A stretch of DNA of 64,000 nucleotides from Ceratothoa steindachneri (GCA_963969495.1 OZ018337.1:81860148-81924147), one strand, 5' to 3'. Counted from the stretch's first letter, positions 21,837 through 34,093 are shown. The notes: generated by a model not told the origin, from the letters alone. Numbers and translations: made by a program.

Positions 21837-22229
21837 GTGAGCAATAGAGAGGGAAAGATCCATGTGCGTATCTTCATGTGGAATCTATTCATAATATACA
21901 ATCCCAAGAAAGCGCCCCACATATTGCGATTTGCAGGAATTAATTATCTGACGTTTCTATGCTATGAAATAGAGTTTTCTAATTTGATAAGGCTGAACCT
22001 CTCAATCTTCTTCATCGTCACGTTAACTAGTTTTTTTGCCTTGATAAACTTCTGCTCCTTGTTGGTCCCTCTCATTTTTTTCGCTGCCTCCTGTTTATAT
22101 ACAGAGTTTCAAAGACTGATGGAGGAGAGCATACGACTTATTAAAAAAATAGCGCCAGGAAAATATGAAAGAGGTTTGCATATTTGCGTTCAAAAGCCGG
22201 CTTTAAATTGGAAATCCACAGAAAAATAA
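21837..22229 (+). CDS. Hypothetical hydrophobic ORF, possible exon
   Basis: A 130-codon open frame, among the longest non-transposon frames here. It opens after a TAG that doubles as a possible splice acceptor (TATTATTAG, 21828-21836). Residues about 52-87 are strongly hydrophobic (LNLSIFFIVTLTSFFALINF and the following LVPLIFFAA), enough for one or two membrane segments. They are followed by a charged helix (EFQRLMEESIRLIKKI) and then a basic tail. This layout resembles an internal part of a multi-pass arthropod chemoreceptor, but no diagnostic motif is visible, and neighbouring frames upstream (21524-21836) do not continue it. Not recognised; it may be a decayed exon or chance. Confidence 0.25.
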   Translation: MSNREGKIHVRIFMWNLFIIYNPKKAPHILRFAGINYLTFLCYEIEFSNLIRLNLSIFFIVTLTSFFALINFCSLLVPLIFFAASCLYTEFQRLMEESIRLIKKIAPGKYERGLHICVQKPALNWKSTEK

Positions 22230-22539
22230 GATTTTTTCATAAATAATATACAAATTTGGCTGCAAACATCTTTGCATTCCCTCAAGCTTTTAATTTTACC
22301 GAGAATATATTGCCACTATTGGTAACATGAAATAAAACTAAGTCATTCTGTGAAAGCTCTTAGTATTAGTTATCCCTTATGGTCAGGATTTCTTCTTAGA
22401 TATCTAATTAAATCTACTTTACTTTTGGTGATTTTAAACTATATCAGTAACTGAATCAATTGCTTGATTATCATCCTTTTTTCTTTCTTAATCTGTTCTA
22501 ACTTTCTTTTGCTACCAAGACAACTTGTATATAGTTTAG

Positions 22540-23881
22540 TGTAATAGAACGGTCTGAGACCGCTTAAATTCAGCCACTATTACATTTTAGAAACACATGC
22601 TACCCACGTGCATCTGCGAGAGAAAGCAGAGCGCGTTATTGAACACCATAGCAAATGTTTAATCAAGGAGGTTCACCTCCCTGTTTCGCCTCCATACGTC
22701 GATGTCGCCAGATTAAGTTAAGCTTATGGGCAGATAAGATATTTTCTCAGGTGCAAGCGGGACAGTTCTTCGAAGCCTCCCACTCAATTGTCCCCTACGC
22801 CAAGGGGATGGCTTTGACTATTCATATTATACCTTTTCCCGATTGAAGCAGATCAGATCCAGATTATCTTCGCGAGGCATCAAGCTGATCCGGTCTCCCT
22901 TGTGCACCTAGGAACTCTCTACCTCAAAAAACCCCCTTATTATTCAGAAGAAGACAATATCCCTTGAGTGCCAAGGTTCGTGCCTTCTATACACTAAGTC
23001 AACAAGGCCCCCATGTTGTTCAGAAAAAGAACAACGTTAGAACAGCCAGTGTTCTTTGAGCCCGTTTGACAAGAGACGGTTCTCCCCCTCCCCTCATGTT
23101 GTTTAGAAAGAGAACAACGTTAGAAAAGCCATTGTTCTTCAAACCTGTTCGTCAAGAAACGGTTCTCGTTCCCAAGACATCACGTCCGGGTAATTTATCC
23201 CCCCCTTTTTAACGTTCTTCCAGAGAACGCTTGGTTTCAACAATAACCTCCATTGTTCATCTAGAACATCTCCGATTTGCTGTTACAAAGATCGCTCGTA
23301 CTTCCGAGCCCCACTTTACTCTCACTCTTCGAAGAAAGTCCTTCCCCTTCGTAAAGGACAACTCCCCGAAGAACCCTTCTGTAGAAAATCGCCAGTGGAC
23401 TGAAGATTTCATCGCATCGTCTTTCTCTGCACAACAACTTTGTAATTACGTAAGCTGAGCATTGCCTTTAATCATTTAACCTTTTGTCAACGCCACCCTG
23501 TGCTTTAAATGGTTTAGCGAACCATTCCCCCCCCCCTTTAATTTTTATTTGTTTACCTTTTTAAATCTCTCCAAATCATAATCCTCAGATTAGTCAGAAA
23601 TTCCCACCGACCTTTTCATTCCCTGTTTATGTAAACATTTTTTTGTCTGTTGTTGATAGTTTAATTAATAAAACTCTATTTTATTAATGGTAGCCATATC
23701 ATTTATCCTTGTGCCGCGTTGCACTTCTTAAGCATATTGAAGATAAATAAGCCTCTCTAGGCCTCGCCCACCCTTTTGGACTAACCTCGGTCAATCAGAT
23801 TACCACGCACTCGAAATATTGGAATAATTCCCTCAACGAATAGTTATATATGGTATATCGTCGAGAGCCTATTCTACCACA
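22540..23881 (+). mobile_element. Solo LTR, family D (1342 bp)
   Basis: Starts TGTAATAGAACGG and ends ATTCTACCACA, between perfect 5-bp duplications TTTAG (22535-22539 and 23882-23886). The GC-rich U3-like part contains three diverged 83-bp tandem units (near 22933, 23012 and 23095), each with GTTGTTCAGAA-type and GAACAACGTTAGAA blocks. The AT-rich 3' part mirrors LTR C. The terminal sequence differs from families A-C by one base. No internal region remains. Confidence 0.88.
22933..23177. repeat. 83-bp tandem repeats in LTR D
   Basis: Copies start near 23012 and 23095 (CATGTTGTT), with a more diverged one near 22933. The repeated CGTTAGAA and ACGGTTCTC blocks mark the units. Confidence 0.7.
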
Positions 23882-23886
23882 TTTAG

Positions 23887-24839
23887 TTTTTCTAATAAAC
23901 ATTAAATATTTAAAAAACAATTTAGTTATCGATTGAATCGCGCGCTCTCATGCAAACTTTACAATCACCTATGTTATTACTTGAGAGCAATCAGGGGCAT
24001 ATTTACTGTGGTTCAACACTATATGGCCCAACTTCTTGCCACAAGTAGAGGAGGTAGAGAACCTACGAGCATTACCTCTAATGATGCCAATCTAGTAAAA
24101 TCAGCTATGATTTAACTTATTTTTTCTCTCTGTCCAGAAAAATCGATCTCAGAACGTCTAGTGCTATGTTAGACTCTCAAATGCTGTCAAAAGCTATTTT
24201 AAATACAACACTATTTAAGGGAACGACATAACTTTCCAAACGGCACGTTGAAATTTCGATTGCATGGTGACGTCTCTTTCCCGGGTTCTTCTTTGATTGC
24301 TCTTGCTCTTATACAAAAGACTTATCAGGAGCACAGAAGATCAAGTTACGAGTTATTTTATCATATATTTTGTTCGGGATAGGCTACATATCAATTGTTC
24401 AATTGATTAATTTCATTTATTTATAATAAAAAATATGAGGAAAATGTGAGTATTTATAAAAGTTGCTTCGTTCAAATTAAGCGATTGGTTAAATCTGTTG
24501 ATCCCTTTTGATACTTGGTTAGTTCCCGTTCTTTTTTTTCTCGAGTATTATTTTTGTACTTATTTCTTTTCTTAAATACAGTCTATTAATTTGTCTTTAC
24601 ACTGGCTAGAGTAAATATTCAAATAGCATAATTTTCGTGCAATAGTTCCTGAAATATTTAAAGTAAAGTATCCAAATTTTAAGGCATTGTGATGAGTGTA
24701 TTATGAGGAACACAAAGAAATTTTAACAAGCGAGAAAAGAAAAAGAACAATCACAATTTTTTGAAAGTATTTAAGCAAGAAGTATTCATGTCTTATAATA
24801 TTTAATAACTAATGAATTAATAAAAAGATTACTAGAGTT
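23887..24839. other. Unassigned AT-rich interval
   Basis: No supported feature. A plus-strand frame of 60 codons at 23933-24115 has no recognisable content. Confidence 0.4.
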
Positions 24840-25510
24840 TTTGAGTATATTCCAAGTTCGATTTAATTTTGTCATACTCGTCTTTGCCAAACATTTCCAT
24901 CATTCCGAACTTTTGGTGCGTCCTGCATGGACGCGAACCTTCAGATCATGCCATTAAATATCTATAGAAATGAGGGCTGGTAACTACACTGGTCATTATA
25001 AAACGCTTATTTGAGCTTTAAGTGACCAGAATGAGACCAACTTTGATGTGTTTTGGGAGTGTTGTCATGTTGAAAACCAATATTCTTTAGCGGCCATTAT
25101 TACAAGTATCACTTTTCGCATAATCTTAAAGAAACGTTTCTGCAGTATTCTAGATTTTATCTGTTGAACTGATGAACTCTATGAACGAGAGTTGCACAAA
25201 AAGTGCCCTAAGACATAAATGATCTACTCCATAGTTTATTGTGGAAACGAAGTTATTCTCGTAGAGGTGTCTCCACTTTTACGCCAAAGAGCTCAATCTT
25301 CGTTCAAACAGATTTTATCACATATGTCTTAAATTTTAAAGGCTTCTCCAAATGATCGTTGGTGGGCTTCAGACGGGCTTTAAATGGATGTTTATTTTAA
25401 TGGAGGTATCTTTCACTTTATGCAACTATCGAAAAATCTTCCACCTTATTGACAAATCTCATTAATTTGGGTCTTTTGAAGATTTTATTCCACTTTTCTT
25501 TTCCTATTTC
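24840..25510 (-). pseudogene. Tc1-like transposase relic
   Basis: Minus-strand decayed DDE transposase. Blocks in order are NDHLEKPLKF (about 25335-25364), TKIELFG (about 25283-25303; TKIELFG normally follows the first catalytic Asp, here preceded by a stop), FQHDN (about 25062-25076, second catalytic Asp), DLKVRVHAGR (about 24920-24950) and KIKSNL near 24855. Multiple stops and frameshifts separate them. The closest family type is the vertebrate/arthropod Tc1 group with LEKPLxFW and FQQDNDPKH. The N-terminal helix-turn-helix and the TIRs are not identified. It is distinct from the copy at 7.5 kb by its motif variants. Confidence 0.65.
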
Positions 25511-26930
25511 TTGCCCAAGTCTCAAATTCCGAATTCATCAAATCTCATAGTCAAATATTCATTTGGGCGAACAATGATAATACCAACAAACGTTTGTTTT
25601 TTCACCTATGTACCAAACTTTCCAAATTTTTATTATTTTTTTCAAAACTTTGTAAAACAATTTTTACAGAAAGTTGTTACTTGGATTACACGAACAAAAA
25701 TACTGTTTTTAAAATTTGACTACATATGGCTAATGTGTGGGATTTGGTTTGTTATGCCATAGAATCCCCATCCAACTCCATTGAAAGGTCAGATGCTCAC
25801 TGGTTATTCACTTATCAGCTGCGCTAACGTAACCGACTTATTACGTAGAGGAGGTAATGAAATTAGAGAAAAGTCGGTTTAGGAGGTATATTCTTGGTCA
25901 AATACAAGGCATCTGGAGTGACATCGTTGATTTACTGGTTTGCAGTATGCTCATGTCCTTATATCTGGCTATCTGTGTTAACAGCATCAATGTCCTTGTA
26001 TTATCTCTGTCTCGCTGTCTGCGTGTGCCTTTTAAAAAGCCCTTTTATCTAAACGAAGTTTGGAACTTGGCTCCGTTTCTCTAATCCAAGGCTTGTGGAA
26101 GCCTATCTGAATAGAGGTTATGTGCCTGTATTTGTTATAAGCGCGTGTACACCAAGAGAGTTTTCTAATTTAAAACTCTGACTGATATCTCTTGGGCCGA
26201 TTTTCGTAGCAACAATACTTGTATGAACAGCTGTTTAACTTGTCTTCTTTATCGCCGCGGCCAAAAGAGTCGGCTCGCACCTGTTTTCTAATTTGTGTGT
26301 GAATGTTTGTAAGTTAGCGCGATTTCAATGCCGAGCGGTATTTCATTATTTTCAAGTATACTTTGCATTGATACATTAATTATTGCCTAGTGGTTTTGCA
26401 TTATTTAAAAGTATACAGTTTGCTTTGCATTAATTAATTATTATCAAATGGCATATTGATTTGGTGTTTGGTTTGTATGCTCATTTATAGATTTCATAGG
26501 GCTAACGGGGTGCTCAAGGTGTGAGGTACCATGTTAACTCTACTCCACCTCGTAATTGAACACCATAACGACTCCCCAGCCCCCAAGAAAACAGGGTTTT
26601 ATAAATGCTATTCTTTATAATAATATACTCTTTCAGGAATAAACATTTTTTCACCTAAGTAATTGTTACGATTTATTACACAGCTTACATATTTGCTTTT
26701 AATATTTTATAAATACTTTCAAGGAAGCTTTTGCACTTTCTTTGTAATTTCTGTAACGTAACACATGTTGTACTTTTCGGTCTACAGTGGAAATTCCATT
26801 AATCTCACATAGGCAGCTGTACCAAAAAATTGAAGCGCGCGAACAATATACCCCCTATTTTATAAGCAGGGTGGGGCTACCGAATGTAAATGTACATTTA
26901 AAAATTTGAGGTCAACTTACTTTAATACAA
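25511..26930. other. Unassigned interval
   Basis: Frames at 25511-25762 and 25857-26084 are short and unrecognised. A GC-richer patch near 26500-26590 shows no clear identity. Confidence 0.35.
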
Positions 26931-26972
26931 TGCACCTGGTCTCTTCTATAATGCACCTGGTCTCTTAAAAAT
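26931..26972. repeat. 21-bp tandem repeat at the LINE insertion point
   Basis: TGCACCTGGTCTCTT occurs at 26931 and 26952, immediately beside the left target duplication of the LINE fragment. Confidence 0.8.
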
Positions 26973-26975
26973 AAA
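26963..26975. repeat. Target-site duplication of LINE fragment, left
   Basis: The 13 bases TCTTAAAAATAAA are identical to 27697-27709. Confidence 0.8.
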
Positions 26976-27696
26976 AGAATGACGGATCTTTATAAAACGA
27001 TACCTAACTCCCTTATCGCGTATAAAGGTTTGTCTCTCTATGACTCTTTCCGATGCCAAAGAGTCTGCGAGGACTCTGCAACCGGACCAGCGTTTCGCTC
27101 TTCTTCACACCGACTACATGGGAGGAATACGGGCATCTCTTCGGGCTGCTTGGCAAAGAAGATGGGGGACTGTCAAAGGGAACTTAAAGTTGCGTGCCAT
27201 TGCGCCACGTCTGTTACCTTTGACCTATCCCCCAATGCCGCAATGGCTTCAGGTCGCTTTCTGTCGCCTCCGAATCGGACATACTCATGTGACCCATCGC
27301 AGTCGTCTGGAGGACGACTGCATCGTCCCAGAGACTGTTCGGCACATTCTTTTTGAATGTCCCACTCCCGGTGGTCTTCGCGCACGTTACCTGTCCCGGT
27401 ACTGGGATGGGCGGGGTCACTACCGCCTGCCCCTTGTACTCAGGACGAGTACGTGCACTTTGACTGGTGGACATGTTGACTTTTGGGGTAAGGCTGGCCT
27501 TCTCCGTATTATTTAATCAAGTTTTTTTATTTTTTGTTTTGTTATTTTTTTCCCTTATAGGTTGCACACTCCTGCGCTGGTGTTGTTTGGATTGTTTTTG
27601 ATTTTTTGTATTATTGCATAAGATTTTAAAGTAGCCTAGTACTAGGCAGTTATTAATACGGCGACTAATGCCCAAGTAGGCAGTCGCCAGATGAGA
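26976..27696 (+). mobile_element. 5'-truncated non-LTR retrotransposon (Jockey/I/R1-type 3' end)
   Basis: 721 bp bounded by a 13-bp duplication, the signature of target-primed reverse transcription. It holds the C-terminal end of the pol protein and about 180 bp of 3' UTR that contains a hallmark stretch (CTAGTACTAGGCAG ... CGGCGACTAATGCCCA ... GGCAGTCGCC). No poly-A tail is seen beyond the A-rich duplication itself. Base composition is far richer in GC than the flanks. Confidence 0.8.
27040..27516 (+). pseudogene. Non-LTR retrotransposon pol, C-terminal fragment
   Basis: A 158-codon open frame. It corresponds to the region after the RNase H domain in Jockey/I/R1-clade polyproteins: a WQRRWGTVKGN helix, an LRIGHTHVTH motif, and the zinc-like block DDCIVPETVRHILFECP. 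In the family this usually reads C-x2-C, then TVxHhLxxCP; here one early Cys is absent. The frame is intact, but all of the endonuclease, RT and RNase H are missing, so it cannot act alone. The ATG is only the first in frame; translation of such a fragment is not expected. Confidence 0.75.
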
Positions 27697-27709
27697 TCTT
27701 AAAAATAAA
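27697..27709. repeat. Target-site duplication of LINE fragment, right
   Basis: TCTTAAAAATAAA, matching 26963-26975. Confidence 0.8.
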
Positions 27710-29260
27710 TGTTCATATGAGAAGGATTCATCGTTTCTATTAACAGAACTTTTTTTGTTTCATCCTAAATGACCCTTAATTTCTTATGAATTACTTGCTT
27801 ATTTACATCATTACATCCACGGAAGCTCTATGCAATTCATTAAGGCCTACCTCTAATTACCATCGTTAAGAATTAAAGAATATTTGTTCACCCTTGTCCA
27901 AATTTATTACGCATTCTATGGAACCATTGAGAATAGTTATTTAGAGATTTGTGGTAAAAGAATTTATTATATATGAATATTATATACGTATTTAATGTTA
28001 GTTATTATAATACTTAGTAGGCTCCACTTTATCTTAAATTGAAGCCATAATTTGGCGTGGCATGTATTTTACCATATTTTGACAATAATTATAAATTTAT
28101 ACCGAAACAAAAATATTATTGGTTAAATTCTGCTTTTTGAAAACATCATTTTAGAAATTGCACGCCATTTAGTAAAACACTAAGTAATTCAAACCGACTA
28201 TCAAAATATTGATAGATGATACCAAATACACGTTATTAACATTCATGCTCATATAATATGATCAATTCTAAAGTTTGATTAAACATGTTGAATATATAAA
28301 TCTTTGAGTTGTGCTTTAAAATTTTAGCCAAGGGCTTATGATGAAAATGTAAAAGAGGTTCATAAGTTATCTATGAAAATATTACACGAAATTTTGACAT
28401 TTCAAACTCTTAATGTACTTGAAGATATAATCTGCCATGTAATTCCTGCAGCAGTCAATAAATTTCCATAAGTTGCTATAATATTTTTTCAAAAGATTTC
28501 TTATTTTTTTTCCTTACCTTAAAAAGTGACCACTAAATAATTATCGAACATTATCTTAAATATTTAAGATTCAACGAAAGTTCCAAAATATTTGTATGCA
28601 AGATTTGATGTGTATAAAATCACGAATTTTGTTTACCAATAAGAAAAAGCATAAAGTATTGCAAACTATATCCATTTATAAGAACTTGTAGTCCTAAAAT
28701 AAGATAGTGAGTAAGTAAGATATTGCCACATTAATGTAATTATTACAGTGGATCGATAAATCAAAATAATCTGTAATCTCAGAGGTTAACAATGGACTGT
28801 TACCTTTCATACTCTTCTCGAACCAGGTCCATACATAGTCATCAAATATCGCTTCATTACATCTTCCCTGACCATGCTCCTCCACTAACTGTATGGCCTG
28901 AGGAAACAATTCACCATGATCCTTCGCCATACCTCCAAGTTTCGGTAGTAATAATTCTTAATGGGTGTACAAAGAGTGGATATAAATGATGTTGTCTATT
29001 GCATCCGGCTTAAGTTTTGAAAGAGAATTTCCCAGAGAGTCTTAGAATTAATATTTCGCTTTCTTTTTGTATAGAAAACGATTGGCAACGTTCCTAAGAA
29101 CAGTCAAGGCTCTTTTCTCACCCACAGTTATTTTAATCACCAGAGTTCCGAATGCAAAAATCTGCTTCCCCTGGTGTCTACCAAACCATAATCCAAACAT
29201 CGGAAAAGCGCCACATACATCCCAGTTATATTCCTAAATCATAGCTTCTAGGAAGATTTA
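27710..29260. other. Unassigned AT-rich interval
   Basis: Very AT-rich, with no supported feature. Confidence 0.4.
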
Positions 29261-29262
29261 TA

Positions 29263-30517
29263 CAGGGTCACCCGCAAAAACGAATCCCAAATTTCGATGG
29301 GCACGATTTCTTAATTTTCTGAAAAGATTGAATAAAACTTTGGTGATAACTAGTTTATTGTGTTTAAAAGCATCATATCAAAACGTGAGAGTATTTGAAC
29401 TTGCTTCTTTAGTCTAGAGCATGTTTTCGAGACGACATCCATATAGCTCTCTGCATTTCTTGAGGCGATGAACAAAGTTGTACATGACGTCTTTACAAAC
29501 CGACTGACTAATGGCTCTGACCTCCTCCCTGATGGCTTGGGTGTCTTGCGTACACTCTCTCTTTAAGGTAGCCCCAGAGAAAGAAATCTGGGGCGCTAAG
29601 GTCTGGGCTGTGAGGTGCACAATCAAAATCAGTTTTGAGACTGATCACATGGTAACCAAAGTTTTTTTCCAGTCAATCTCAGGACAGGTTTAAGGTGTGA
29701 GAGCTTGCTCTATCTTGCTGGAACTAGAACTTCCGTATAAGCGACGAAAACAAGGTCTACAACTCCCTCTCGAAGATTTTGTGGACGTCCATACCATGCA
29801 CGTAGGGGAGTGTAGGAGCTTTGTGGCTTCATCATTCTGTCTGGATGTCCCGCAGAAGAAATTTGTTTTCGTATTTACCTTTCCTTCAAGATGGAAGTGA
29901 GCTTCATCTGAGTTCCAAAGGAGGTTAAGAGAAGGTGGGGGTCTCCTGAATCTTTTCCTGTATCTTGACTGCCATATCCTTTCTCTGCTTCTTGTTTGAG
30001 GCTTTAAGGGTATGCATCTTCTGCATTCTGTATGGATAGGACTTTACATGCATTACTAGTGCTCTTCTGCAAGTTTCACGTTATATACCGAGATACTTAC
30101 TTTGCTTGTGCACAGAGCGTTTTGGACTCTGCTGAAATGACTCTCTCGACCAGCTCAGCTGTACGATTCTGCCAGCGTCCTGAATGGCTTGGATGGTTGT
30201 AACTGTTTGTAATGAGCTTCTTTACTTTCCCATATTTCTTAAAGTGGTCAACCTAGGCCTGTATTCTGCTCTTGGATGGGGCATTTTCACATTAAACCTG
30301 ATGCACGAAAGTGTTCTGCACTTTCTTAAACCAGCCTGTCTTGTAGTAATGTTTGACGCAGTATCTTCTTTCCTGGAGCTCCCATTGAGATCAACTTAGT
30401 TGTGTTCACAATCAATGCTTCTGTCATGTCAGGCAAAATAATAATGATTAGTGAATGAATAAATGAAGGATATATCACAAAAAGTGGGTAAGGGCCCGTT
30501 TTTGAGTGGTGACCCTG
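29263..30517 (-). mobile_element. Mariner-like (IS630-Tc1-mariner) element, 1255 bp
   Basis: Both ends are visible. The left begins CAGGGTCACC and the right ends GGTGACCCTG, each adjacent to TA (29261-29262 and 30518-30519), the usual target. Beyond these 10 bases the ends share CAAAAACG with small offsets. The inside encodes a minus-strand transposase across most of its length. The size matches a full-length element of this superfamily. Confidence 0.85.
29417..30240 (-). pseudogene. Mariner-like transposase, frameshifted
   Basis: DDE/D recombinase that would excise and reinsert the element. Minus-strand order: an N-terminal block resembling the helix-turn-helix linker (AELVERVISAESKTLCAQAK, then a stop, near 30090-30155); SDEAHFHLEG with the first catalytic Asp (near 29885-29915); MVWT; FQQDRASSHT with the second Asp (near 29695-29725); LEKNFG; then APHSPDLSAPDFFLWGYLKE with the third acidic residue (near 29577-29640). 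A one-base frameshift near 29550 leads into the C-terminal helix ISQSVCKDVMYNFVHRLKKC, ending TAG near 29414-29416. Several other frame changes occur, so it is inactive. Confidence 0.8.
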
Positions 30518-30519
30518 TA

Positions 30520-33480
30520 TATATGCTCAATGTTATTTTGAGGTTAGTGAGTGATTATTAGGAATAGATTAATACTGGTTGCCTTTTCTCAGCTTGCTGG
30601 TATGGTGACAGCCCTGTTAATGCCGCGGTAACGATATACTTTTTCTTTTGGTGTAAAATAAACACTTCATAATTTGTCTCACTCTTAATACAACGATCGA
30701 AAACAAATTCTTTGCTCATAAGTGGCTGTGCCTGCTTGCTTGTGTGTTAACTATGATTCTTAGGCGCAATTATTTTCAGCCACATACGGGATCACACATA
30801 CAGCCAATTTTCGCACCCCCTTCTCTTCCACCTCCTACTTAGTGCAAACCACATATCACTATATTGTCCGTTGAACCTACCAAAGAGTTATTTAATCTTC
30901 AGTCATCTGACGAGACAAGCGTCAATCTCCTCTGAGGCTCAAATGGTTCCTAACTTTAAAGAATGGTGGCATAACTAATGGTCCCCTTCCTTCCCTCCTT
31001 TCCTTGCCCCAAAGTTTACCGGTGCCAGTATCCAGTGCCAGCGATTGTCGTACTCATAAAATGTTAGTTTGATTATCTAGTCACTGAAGTCGACCAAAGG
31101 AAAGGGATGGGAATCGCAATTATTAATCTTGATAAGGTTCCATTGATTAATCCTATTATATGCCTGAATAATTATAGGTGTTAAACATGATTTAACTTTA
31201 TATCACTTATTGTAGCGGGAAACAAAAGAATCTTCAGGAATCAGGTTAGAAAGAGTTATATAAATAAAAGTTAATTCTGTGAGAGAATAAATAATCGGTG
31301 GTCTAAAGATTTGGTCTATGAAAATAACCAACTCTTGTCGAAATAGCATTTCCAAGTTCTTGAACTTCCAAAATGCATAAATAGTAATAAAGTGTGTGGT
31401 GGATCCATAAATATGTTACTCCCATAAATATAGAATTAAGAATTTAAGGAAGGAACAAAAGAAACATTTGCACAATGCCAGTGGACTCAAGATGGCGGTG
31501 CCATAATTATTTGAACGTAACCAATAATTATAATGAAAGAAAAGTACCTGATAACCTAATTTTGACCAATTTGGCAATCATGACTAGGTAAACAACAATT
31601 TACTTATCAATTGCCGACTTTTAAAAGCTTACCATTTAAATATTATAAATTGAAATGTTATTAATGTCTATGCGATTAACATTATTAATACATTTGTTCA
31701 AAGCATCAAATTAACATTTGCGCTTGGTCTCATAATTTGATCTTTCACATTATCACATACAAATTAGCTATCTGTCAGAAAGCGCCTAAAAAGGTAATGG
31801 ATTTATTGTTTGCTTGGACTTACTTAATTTGCTCAGTGATCCGTTAAATAGGTAATCCAATCCAAGCCACAATGGCACGATCGAGGCTAATGTCCTAATA
31901 AATGTAAAATTTAATTTTATAAATTTATTTCTTCGATTTACTTTGAATAAATTTGATGCATCATAATTCATATCAGCTCGTGAGCGCCTTTGCATTGCTC
32001 TTTTACACTAATTAGTTCTTTAAATCAAACTTTATCCACAGAAATTGCGTTATACTCAATACCAGATTTAGGTTTGAGATGTGATAAAAAATCGCATTGA
32101 GAACCAAAAGTTACGAATCCAACATAAGACTCGAGGCCTGAAATTCAATCCCACTGCCAAATCAAATGAACTTAGATCGTTAAATATTCTTTCGACTCTT
32201 TTAGATATTCTTTTGTTATTCAGAAGTATATTTTTAAATTGGAAAAGTTATTAAAAATAGATCAGATGAATTTTCCTCCAAAAATGTTGATTATTAAATA
32301 AAAAAATGGGTACCATGAAATAAATAACGGCACTCTAACCATTAACTATTAAATGTGTTAAGTTTATTGTGTTTGAAATAGAAATCGATATGTAAGAATA
32401 TGCCAAGCAGTAACCGAGAGAGGAAAAGATCTTTAAGTAAAAAAGAAGCAAATAACGTCAAGTTTTGTACACTAATTATTTGCCAAACATTATAATTTGA
32501 TCATTCTGAAGCCCTTCCTTCTTTGTTCCTGGGACCTTGTGGTATAAAGATTCACTTGAATTTAAGCAGAAAGAAGGAGCGAAAATTTGCGGAAGATAAA
32601 GAGCTGCAGATAAGTCAGTGGGGACTGAGGACGGGAGGAACCCAATCATAAAATTGTAAGCTTCAGCAAATTTGAGGGGGGGAGGATAAACCATGAGCCC
32701 TTTATGTGTGTAATCTGCTGTCTCTAGATTAATTAGTTGTTTCCTTCTTCTATAATCATACACTACTTTCCCATTTCCATTTCTTCTTTTTCCGGTAATC
32801 ATTTGCGGATCCTATGGTACTTATTTTCTTCTACCATCACATACAATATCTTTTATTATAATCTTTTAGTGATTTCTACCAACTTATTATATAAGAGGAA
32901 CTTGTCATAAGACGAATTTGATACTTTACTTACTTTTTCAATCTATTCTCTTTTGAGCATCTCTCTCATAATGGTTCAAATAATCGAAATTTGAGAGAGA
33001 GTTGAATCATGGAATATGCTTCAAAATCTTTCGTATGGGCGCAACCGAAAGCTTTTTCTTATTTGCTTCGTCTTTTAGGCAACTTGTTGTTATTATGTCT
33101 GTAACTCCAAAGATAGGCTAATGTACAAAATAAATGCAGGAGATGTATGGCAAATTGTGAAATAAAACGTGGAAATAACTAGTTAATCAAAGGAAGATAC
33201 TGCATAGCTCCGGTAGGAACAATTCTTATCTACTTAAATTACCTGTCGCGCCTAAATGCATTCCGCGAGAGGATAATTTAAATTTTAAAAGCAGTTGTAG
33301 TAAAAGAGATAATGCATACAGAGGTACGAATTAAACAATTTGTGGCGTGAAAAATAAGGAACTCTATTTTACATATTCAATGAGAAGATATTTGGATTGA
33401 GGAGATAAGTAAAATGCGGTGATATAAACAATGAATGAAACACACGAATGCTTCTATAAATTACACTATTCATAAATATT
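30520..33480. other. Unassigned AT-rich interval
   Basis: No supported gene. The longest frame, 108 codons on the minus strand at 32476-32802, has no recognisable motif. Confidence 0.35.
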
Positions 33481-33483
33481 CCA

Positions 33484-33492
33484 ATATATATT

Positions 33493-33539
<47 letters not shown>
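33484..33539. repeat. (TA)n microsatellite
   Basis: About 55 bp, with one interruption at its left end. Confidence 0.95.
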
Positions 33540-33542
<3 letters not shown>

Positions 33543-33819
33543 ATCACATGGATTTTGTGAAAGAGGACTCTTTCTTACTGGATCGCAAACCGAGAAGATC
33601 GGATAATCTTTTAGACGTCCTATATTCTCCGCGCAAAAACATAGAAAGATGCTGTGTAAGTTAGATATTAGGCAACCAATCTTTAGTGGGTTGAGACCTT
33701 TTCTCTCTGATCTCATTCAAGAGAAAAAGAACAAGAGCAAATCCAAATAGATTAAATATCTTTAAACATAGATTCTTGGCCTGATAGGCTGAGCTTCTGC
33801 TTTCAAAATCAGTGAAACC

Positions 33820-33854
33820 TGCATACACACAACAAAAATAGTTGTGTGTATGCA
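33820..33854. repeat. Perfect 14-bp hairpin
   Basis: TGCATACACACAAC, a 7-base A-rich loop, then the exact complement. Stable enough to stand out from the AT-rich background. No poly-U run or gene context indicates a known RNA or terminator. Confidence 0.85.
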
Positions 33855-34093
33855 AGAAATACGTAGAGTGGTTGGAAGCTGAATGGCAGTACTAAGGATT
33901 TCTAAATATATGTTACTTAAAGGAGAAGAAAGAGTCAAAACCAATATCAGAAGGCTAAATTGTGTGAGGCGGTGTGTCGTGTCTCTCACGAAAGGGCACC
34001 CAAACGAATTCTTTGCGTTGGTCACCACTGAGAAACCTGTAGTACAATCTTGGCTACTTCTCAGAAAATTGTAGAGATTATATTGAAGAATAA

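Noticed and set aside
32476..32802. 108-codon minus-strand frame
   Set aside because: No recognisable domain, splice context or start signal; left as unsupported.
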